From an uncultured Oscillospiraceae bacterium (GTDB taxonomy: Bacteria > Bacillota > Clostridia > Oscillospirales > Oscillospiraceae), in NCBI GenBank assembly GCA_937915075.1, contig CALDMA010000048.1:1-7503 (forward strand): a DNA stretch of 7,503 nucleotides, read 5' to 3'. Below, piece by piece: positions 4,150 through 7,503 of this stretch. How positions within the stretch are numbered: the stretch's first letter is position 1; every line of letters begins with the position of its first letter. Made by a program: the position numbers and the translations under genes. The notes beneath the pieces are model-generated. The model ran no database searches. It was not told the origin of the DNA and saw nothing but the letters and a program-made list of their open reading frames with translations.

Positions 4150-4563
4150 TCAGCCGTTCTCGATCTGCTCGCGGCAGCGGCGAATAGCGTCGCGCTCCTT
4201 ATCGGTGCTTGCGTCGCGCTCCATGCGGTCGAGATGCTCAATCATCTGCTCCCTACCGTCGCCGCGGCTATACATCACGCGGCCGTCGCGATAGCGGCTG
4301 TCCCGGCTGTAGTGGCCGCGCACATAGTGCGTGCCGCGCCGTCCGGCGTAGCTGCTGCCACGATTGTAGGAGCCGCTGGCTTCCCACTCGCCGTCACTGC
4401 TGTACCCGCCGTCCAGCGCCTCGATCTTGTCGATGTTTTTGATCGTGTCCGTGAGCTTATGCACGGTGTCGAGATCCCCGGCGCTCATTTCGCCCTTGCG
4501 CGCGATCTCGTCGAGCTCCTCGCAGAGCATATCACGCAGGGTATACATAGCTTCCATGCTCAT
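4150..4563 (-). CDS. Hypothetical protein with Tyr/Arg/Gly/Ser-rich centre, 137 aa
   Basis: ATG start with a perfect AAGGAGG seven bases upstream; that site overlaps the TAA of the preceding gene. Residues 1-45 are a helical pair (MEAMYTLRDMLCEELDEIAR, then TVHKLTDTIKNIDKIEAL). Residues 50-102 are low-complexity and rich in Tyr, Arg, Gly and Ser (SYNRGSSYAGRRG, HYSRDSRYRDGRV). Residues 107-137 are again a charged helix (MIEHLDRMERDASTDKERDA). Helix, disordered basic linker, helix suggests a scaffold or nucleic-acid-contacting part, but this is a guess. I recall similar proteins from gut Clostridia genomes without a known role. Confidence 0.8.
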   Translation of the reverse strand: MSMEAMYTLRDMLCEELDEIARKGEMSAGDLDTVHKLTDTIKNIDKIEALDGGYSSDGEWEASGSYNRGSSYAGRRGTHYVRGHYSRDSRYRDGRVMYSRGDGREQMIEHLDRMERDASTDKERDAIRRCREQIENG

Positions 4564-4575
4564 TTTCTTCCCTCC

Positions 4576-5007
4576 TTAGGCCTCACGCTCGGCGATAAGA
4601 TTGGCGTTAGATACCGTGATCGCCTGCGTGCTCGTGTTTTCTGCCGCCACAGTCAGGCAGCAGCCGCGCGGCACCTCCACAAAGGCCGCGACGTAGACGT
4701 TAAAGAGATTTTCCACCGCGGCGGGCGTGACGACGGCCGTCGCACTCGTCAGCGGCTCTCCGTTGATCGCCAGCGCGATGGAGATCGCTTCCACCGTGCC
4801 GCCGGTCGGGATGGAAATATTCGCGCCGAAAGAGACTTTGTAGCGTGCCTTGCACTGCTGGGTGAGGCCACGAAGCGTAACGATGCCCGCGCCCTCTCTG
4901 TGCACGATGCACGCTTTCCCGGCGACAGCCGTTTCAGTCAGTGGGACGTTCTGACCAACTGCGACGGTCACGGCGCTCGCATTCGTAAATTCTGCCAATT
5001 CGATCAT
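4576..5007 (-). CDS. Putative jelly-roll (BclA C-terminal/TNF-like) phage structural protein
   Basis: 143 residues from ATG 5007. AAAGG abuts that ATG, which is too close, so a TTG three codons later (4998) with nine-base spacing is a credible true start and would give a protein beginning AEFTNASAVTV. The body is almost all beta: NVPLTETAVAG, IVTLRGL, YKVSFGANISIPTGGTVEAI, SIALAINGEPL, TPAAVENLFNVYVAAFVEVP, RGCCLTVAAENTSTQAITV. This pattern (PTGG-x-V-x-x-I, NV-x-x-x-x-F-V-x-VP, Cys-Cys, N-x-S/T-x-x-I-x-V) resembles BclA C-terminal/TNF-like trimeric domains used in spore and phage surface fibres. A surface or fibre role is inferred. The gene follows a terminator-like hairpin with almost no gap, so its expression may be attenuated. 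Confidence 0.78.
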   Translation of the reverse strand: MIELAEFTNASAVTVAVGQNVPLTETAVAGKACIVHREGAGIVTLRGLTQQCKARYKVSFGANISIPTGGTVEAISIALAINGEPLTSATAVVTPAAVENLFNVYVAAFVEVPRGCCLTVAAENTSTQAITVSNANLIAEREA

Positions 5008-5015
5008 CCTTTCAT

Positions 5016-5046
5016 CAAAAAGCGGCGAGGCAATGCCCCGCCGCTT
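5016..5046 (-). terminator. Terminator or attenuator before the jelly-roll gene
   Basis: Minus strand: AAGCGGCG, inner GGC/GCC, CGCCGCTT then TTTTT. Eight outer pairs plus three inner pairs, 11-base enclosed segment. The T-run ends about eight bases before the next gene's ATG and directly before its ribosome site, so read-through would be needed unless it is an attenuator. Confidence 0.65.
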
Positions 5047-5055
5047 GTGTTAGTT

Positions 5056-5093
5056 TCGGCTCGGGGCCGACCATTTTGCCGGTGTCGGCAAAA
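5056..5093. repeat. Two adjacent perfect hairpins in the same gap
   Basis: TCGGC-TCGGG-GCCGA (5056-5070) and TTTTGCCG-GTGT-CGGCAAAA (5074-5093), 3 bases apart. The second has T-runs on both sides and could itself end transcription in either direction. With the terminator at 5016-5046 they fill most of the 106-base gap between two cassette genes. Confidence 0.6.
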
Positions 5094-5113
5094 AGCTACT
5101 CGCTATGGATTTG

Positions 5114-5860
5114 TCAGGCCGTGCAGCAGCCGTAAGCCGCCGTACCCGCCCACGGGTTACACGACTGATAGCTTGGAATCGGCGTCGGCCGAAGCGTGCT
5201 CACGAGGTACGTGTTCTGCGCCGCCTGAGACGCCGCCAGCTGCGCCGCAAAGAGCTGCTGGTTCTGCTCGGCGATCTTCGCGTCCTTTGCCTCGATGCGC
5301 TGAGCGGTCAGAGCGTCGAGGATGGCGCGGGTATTGGAGTTCTGGTTCTCAATGAGGTCGCGCGTGCCCGTCTGCATGAGGTTACGCGTCTCGCAGCTCT
5401 GAGTCGCAAGGTTGTAATTTACGCCCTGAATGGCCTCACGCGTCTCGCAGCAGCAATTCTGCGCCTGCATCTGCATTGCGCTCAGCTGCTGCATAAGGGA
5501 TGCCTGCTGATTCGCGCGGCTGATCTCCGCCGACATAAAGCCGTTGCTCATCCCCTGCTGCACGCCGTTGATAAGCTGTGCCTGCGCGTAGAAGCCGTCG
5601 CACAGGCCGTTGTTTACGCCGTCGAGCTTGCGCTCGAGGTTCGCAAAGTCAGACGTGAGCACGTAGCCGTCAACGACGCCGCCGGAGTTCCCACCGCCGA
5701 AGCCGTTACCTCCCCAATTTCCGCCCCAGCCACAGAACGCGAAGAGAAATAAAATAATGATCCAGATCGCGCCGCCGTCGCCAAAGCCCCAGCCGCTGTT
5801 GCCGCCATTGGTAACAGCCGCGATGTCGGCAGGGGTCATCTCGCTAGTAGTCAGACTCAT
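5114..5860 (-). CDS. Gly/Trp-rich membrane and coiled-coil protein, 248 aa
   Basis: ATG at 5860 with AGAGGAG nine bases upstream; the longer in-frame reading to 5902 lacks a ribosome site. Residues 1-30 are polar and Gly/Asn-rich, 31-43 hydrophobic (AIWIIILFLFAFC), 44-62 Gly/Trp/Asn repeats (GWGGNWGGNGFGGG). Residues 66-130 form a helix (YVLTSDFANLERKLDGVNNG, then QAQLINGVQQGMSNGF). Residues 136-160 hold CCC and two CETR units 18 residues apart, followed by a long coiled coil up to about 215 (IEAKDAKIAEQNQQLFAAQL), a Pro-rich stretch and a terminal Cys-Cys. I recognise this as a recurring unannotated protein of gut Clostridia phages; role unknown. A membrane-spanning tether or holin-like part is possible but unproven. 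Confidence 0.85.
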   Translation of the reverse strand: MSLTTSEMTPADIAAVTNGGNSGWGFGDGGAIWIIILFLFAFCGWGGNWGGNGFGGGNSGGVVDGYVLTSDFANLERKLDGVNNGLCDGFYAQAQLINGVQQGMSNGFMSAEISRANQQASLMQQLSAMQMQAQNCCCETREAIQGVNYNLATQSCETRNLMQTGTRDLIENQNSNTRAILDALTAQRIEAKDAKIAEQNQQLFAAQLAASQAAQNTYLVSTLRPTPIPSYQSCNPWAGTAAYGCCTA

Positions 5861-5907
5861 TTTGTTGTCTCCTCTCAAAATATTATCAAAATGCGGCCGC
5901 ATCCTGA

Positions 5908-6126
5908 TTACTTCATAAGGCTCTGAAAAGCCGTCGCTGCCTGCTGCAATTGGTCCAGCTGCTGCTGTGAGATTTTCCCGCTTTGCACGAGCTTTTCTAC
6001 CTCCGCTTTGGGATCCCCTTGAAAGCTCTGCCGGAATTGCTGAAATTGCTGCATCAGCTGCTGGAAATTGCCCAACTGGCCCGGAAGCCTACCGCCGCCG
6101 AGGGCCTGAAAAAGAGGGTTAGCCAT
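5908..6126 (-). CDS. Small Gln-rich phage protein, 72 aa
   Basis: ATG at 6126, with AAGGAGG nine bases upstream; the longer reading to 6201 adds an Arg-only stretch that is the out-of-frame shadow of the preceding gene. The sequence begins MANPLFQALGGG and is Gln/Phe-rich (FQQLMQQFQQFRQSFQGDPK), then AEVEKLVQSGKISQQQLDQL. The 'GDP-x-x-x-V-x-x-L-x-x-SG-x-IS-Q-x-Q' tail resembles a known pattern in small late proteins of gut Clostridia phages (recalled, not searched). Its start overlaps the stop of the preceding gene by 8 bases, so translation is probably coupled. Function unknown; a virion or assembly component is plausible. Confidence 0.8.
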   Translation of the reverse strand: MANPLFQALGGGRLPGQLGNFQQLMQQFQQFRQSFQGDPKAEVEKLVQSGKISQQQLDQLQQAATAFQSLMK

Positions 6127-6532
6127 CCTGTTCAGCCTCCTTCGTGCTCTTCTTCGCCGGTTTCGCTGCCATGGCCTCAAATTTCGCCGCCAGCGCGTCA
6201 AACTCCTGCCGGGTCACGTACTCGGGTGCGGGAGCTGTTGAGGGCGCGGAAGCCGGTTTTTGTGCGCGCTCCGTGTAGTCGATGATCCGCATTGACGGCA
6301 TACCGGAGCTGTCGCACGATTTGAGGTAGATTGTCGAATTTTCGCTGTCCCAGAGGGGGACGGTGTTGCCCGGAGCCACCATATAGCTTTTAGCTCCTGC
6401 CTCGCCCTGCACCCAAATCATGCCGGTCTGCGCCTGCTGGCTCGGCTGCTGCCGGAGTTGCGCGAGGTTGTCCGGCATTGGAGCCGGGTAGTACGGATTC
6501 TGATAGCCTCCAAAGTACGGATATCCGCCCAT
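6119..6532 (-). CDS. Hypothetical late-region protein, Tyr/Pro N-terminus and C-terminal coiled coil, 137 aa
   Basis: ATG at 6532, three bases after the previous stop (TGAAATG), ribosome site AAAGGGTG upstream. Residues 1-25 are Tyr/Pro/Gly-rich (GGYPYFGGYQNPYYPAPMP). Residues 37-88 form a compact beta-like part (TGMIWVQGEAGAKSY, VPLWDSENSTIYLKS, MPSMRIIDYTER). Residues 90-103 are a Pro/Ala linker and 105-135 a helix ending in a Lys-rich tail (YVTRQEFDALAAKFEAMAAK). The central motif WDSENS-IYLKS-D-SG-PS-RI-DY is one I recall repeatedly in gut Clostridia phage proteins lacking a known role. Coupled by overlap to the small Gln-rich gene, so the products may act together. Confidence 0.82.
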   Translation of the reverse strand: MGGYPYFGGYQNPYYPAPMPDNLAQLRQQPSQQAQTGMIWVQGEAGAKSYMVAPGNTVPLWDSENSTIYLKSCDSSGMPSMRIIDYTERAQKPASAPSTAPAPEYVTRQEFDALAAKFEAMAAKPAKKSTKEAEQDG

Positions 6533-6533
6533 T

Positions 6534-6911
6534 TCAAGTCACCCTTTCCCAGTAGTAAATCGCGGTCTCGCCGCCGCTGTCCCACGTATCGAAATAATCG
6601 CCGCCGTCGGCCGCCACCACGTGGGATTGCAGCGCGACGACATACGGTCCGCCCGGATGATCTCGTACGAAGTCCTCGACGGTGTAGCACTCCGGGCACG
6701 TGTCCGGCAGCGCGCGCCGCTGGAAACCATTCCGTTTGAGGTACGCGCCCCACACGGCATTTGCGCTCGGGAGGTCGCAAAGCTCCATGCCTACCAAGCA
6801 CAGGCCCATATACGTCTCGTCCCACGTCTGCCCAAGGGCTTTGCAAAGTGCCCGGACGGTGCAGTCTCCCACCCTCGCCGCGACGGGGTTCGGATTATAC
6901 GGCCGGTACAT
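6534..6911 (-). CDS. Putative C39-like (papain-fold) small peptidase-like protein
   Basis: 125 residues from ATG 6911, whose A is shared with the TGA of the preceding gene (TGATG); a GTG directly before it (6914) is an alternative. Near the N-terminus ARVGDCTVRALCKALG places a Cys after Gly-Asp at residue 17 at the head of a helix. Later PYVVALQSHVVAADGGDYFDTWDSG gives a His followed by an Asp-rich turn. Cys, then His, then Asp/Asn in that order is the papain-like C39 plan, and the length is that of single-domain members. Activity is unproven and the Cys-His distance is only approximately right. In phage genomes such proteins occur near the tail and lysis genes; possible uses include maturation cleavage or peptide-bond attack in the wall. 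Confidence 0.75.
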   Translation of the reverse strand: MYRPYNPNPVAARVGDCTVRALCKALGQTWDETYMGLCLVGMELCDLPSANAVWGAYLKRNGFQRRALPDTCPECYTVEDFVRDHPGGPYVVALQSHVVAADGGDYFDTWDSGGETAIYYWERVT

Positions 6912-7048
6912 CACGCCACCTCAGCGCAGGACTCGCAGACGGTTACGATGTGCTCCAAAAGCTCCGGGCTCGAACTAAAGAAGCTTGCCAGCGCCTCCGC
7001 CTCGTCCTCCGGGATGTTCGCGGCAATGAGCCGCTCGAAGTATGTCAT
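6911..7048 (-). CDS. Small hypothetical protein, 45 aa, first gene of the cassette
   Basis: ATG at 7048; GGCGGTG about seven bases upstream is an imperfect ribosome site. The product begins MTYFERLIAANIPEDEAEAL and ends with CESCAEVA before TGA, a helical acidic peptide with a C-x-x-C near its end. The TGATG overlap with the C39-like gene argues that it is translated. It is the first gene after two tandem terminators, yet no convincing promoter is visible between 7049 and 7085, so it may depend on read-through or an antiterminator. Family not recognised. Confidence 0.62.
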   Translation of the reverse strand: MTYFERLIAANIPEDEAEALASFFSSSPELLEHIVTVCESCAEVA

Positions 7049-7085
7049 TTCCTGCACCGCCTTTCTCTTACAGGAAAATGGTAAC

Positions 7086-7130
7086 AAAAAAAGGCCCGCC
7101 GCATGGCCAAGGCAAGGCCAAACGACGGGC
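7086..7130 (-). terminator. Second of two tandem terminators
   Basis: Minus strand: an outer 8-pair stem GCCCGTCG/CGGCGGGC (one wobble), an inner perfect TGGCC/GGCCA hairpin, then seven T. Both structure and T-run favour the minus strand. Confidence 0.85.
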
Positions 7131-7141
7131 AGATAAAAGCA

Positions 7142-7173
7142 AAAGCGCCGCCTGGTTACTCAGACGGCGCTTT
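7142..7173 (-). terminator. First tandem terminator, with the stop codon in its loop
   Basis: Minus strand: AAAGCGCCG paired with CGGCGCTTT, continuing through a U-G wobble and CTG/CAG to 13 pairs, loop AGTAAC, then TTTTGCTTTT. The TAA stop of the HTH gene lies in the loop, so terminating ribosomes would interfere with folding. Confidence 0.75.
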
Positions 7174-7353
7174 GCTCCTTATGGAGTGCAATATGTTTTT
7201 CACGGTTCCGCGGCTGACGTACATTTCGGCGGCGATGTCCTCGATCTGCCAGCCTCGCTTGTAGTACAGCCGGAATACCTTCCTTTCGCGGTCGGAGAGA
7301 TACGGGCATGCTTCCATGCGCCGAAGCTCCGACACAGTGTACCGGTATTTCAT
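7156..7353 (-). CDS. Sigma-region-4/LuxR-like small HTH regulator
   Basis: 65 residues from ATG 7353, with GGAGGG six bases upstream; the longer in-frame reading overlaps the endolysin and was rejected. Residues 20-32 (SDRERKVFRLYYK) and 33-58 (RGWQIEDIAAEMYVSRGTVK, then NILHSIR) are the sigma-70 region 4 / LuxR-type helix-turn-helix, where the second helix reads the DNA. It lacks the other sigma regions, so it is an activator or adaptor rather than a full sigma factor. In phages such small proteins often control late genes (inferred). It follows the endolysin with 46 bases between, ends in two tandem terminators, and has a structured leader that matches the candidate RNA. Confidence 0.8.
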   Translation of the reverse strand: MKYRYTVSELRRMEACPYLSDRERKVFRLYYKRGWQIEDIAAEMYVSRGTVKNILHSIRSKAPSE

Positions 7354-7399
7354 TTGATGCCCTCCGAGGGCGGAAAAGCGTTCCAAACCTCCCGCCCGG
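7354..7399 (-). promoter_or_regulatory. Structured leader of the HTH gene
   Basis: The minus-strand RNA can fold GCCCT-CGG-AGGGC (7359-7371), hiding the ribosome site GGAGGG, or instead pair GGGCGG (7397-7392) with CCGCCC (7373-7368), which frees it. The 16-base repeat at 7378-7393 lies in the loop of the second form and is complementary to the 5' end of the candidate RNA at 3707. The two exclusive folds are seen; regulation is inferred. Confidence 0.4.
7378..7393 (+). repeat. 16-base repeat, copy 2
   Basis: Exact second copy of GCGTTCCAAACCTCCC, within the endolysin-HTH gap. On the transcribed minus strand it reads GGGAGGTTTGGAACGC, with a ribosome-site-like GGGAGG but no start codon at usable distance. 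Confidence 0.7.
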
Positions 7400-7503
7400 T
7401 TATTTTTTGAGATACTGCGCGCTTGCGTACCCCGTCTTTCCACTCTGCGTCTTGACGTAGTACCACACCGCGCCACTCTCTGATTCCTTGCAGTAGTACC
7501 CGT
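7400..7503 (-). CDS. Endolysin-like protein, C-terminal SH3 domain only (partial)
   Basis: The last 33 residues before TAA at 7400-7402; the rest lies beyond the right edge. The visible part, starting GYYCKESESG and followed by AVWYYVKTQSGKTGYASAQY and LKK, has the W-x-x-V/I...G-K-x-G-Y/W-V/A...Y-L pattern of bacterial SH3 (SH3_3) cell-wall-binding repeats. Such a domain at the C-terminus, in a phage genome near the end of the late genes, is usual for N-acetylmuramoyl-L-alanine amidase or other endolysins. The catalytic part is not in view, so the enzyme class cannot be told. It is the upstream gene of the leftward transcript that continues into the small HTH gene. Confidence 0.72.
   Translation of the reverse strand, partial: GYYCKESESGAVWYYVKTQSGKTGYASAQYLKK

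Noticed and set aside
3934..5355. Longest plus-strand ORF, 473 codons
   Set aside because: It spans several well-supported minus-strand genes with good ribosome sites, is low-complexity Ala/Arg/Val-rich, and has no ribosome site of its own; it is a GC-rich shadow.
5105..5752. Plus-strand ORF of 215 codons
   Set aside because: Leu/Arg/Ala-rich mirror of the Gly/Trp-rich coiled-coil gene; no ribosome site and no domain-like pattern.
1..7503. CRISPR array, diversity-generating retroelement, transposase or insertion sequence
   Set aside because: No regularly spaced repeats, no reverse transcriptase motif and no transposase-like ORF on either strand.

Overview
The window reads as the attachment-site and lysogeny end of a temperate tailed phage of a Gram-positive, moderately high-GC gut-type Clostridia host (Oscillospirales-like). 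This host assignment is inferred from strong AGGAGG-type ribosome sites, sigma-A promoters, integrase style and protein style; no search was run. No clearly bacterial housekeeping gene is present.

Layout, left to right. (1) 1-530, minus strand: start of an early operon (Cro-like HTH protein, small Xis/AlpA-like protein, and a third gene running off the window). (2) 531-775: switch region with a near-consensus leftward sigma-A promoter whose spacer holds the operator-like dyad GTACGGAAAGTAC, with further copies towards the repressor start. (3) 776-1520, plus strand: CI-type repressor with two tandem HTH domains and no protease domain, overlapping a small single-pass membrane protein gene. (4) 1583-2128, minus strand: two small genes, one a Cys-rich membrane-anchored protein. 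No strong terminator follows them until a good minus-strand terminator inside the repressor gene at 1178-1216. (5) 2289-3392, plus strand: tyrosine integrase. (6) 3393-3827, no protein gene: paired TGTGGGAAA repeats on both sides of a core equal to the 3' part of a tRNA (probably tRNA-Gln), then a terminator, a strong outward promoter and a large hairpin. Repeats on both sides plus phage-like genes on both sides suggest an intact attP, so the sequence would be an excised or circular phage genome rather than a prophage junction. (7) 3828-7048, minus strand: seven tightly packed genes of unknown or loosely assignable function (C39-like peptidase fold, jelly-roll-like protein, Gly/Trp-rich membrane/coiled-coil protein, Gln-rich small protein). 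(8) 7086-7173: two tandem terminators, then (9) a sigma-region-4-like small HTH gene and (10) the SH3-like C-terminus of what is probably the endolysin.

How it fits together: the integrase and the leftward late-end cassette converge on attP and are separated by terminators. CI and Cro-like products would control the divergent early region. The least expected element is a possible small RNA (about 3707-3830). It has a near-perfect promoter lying among the integrase repeats, and its predicted first 15 or so nucleotides are perfectly complementary to the leader of the HTH gene at 7156-7353 and partly complementary to the ribosome site of the Xis-like gene at 96-299.
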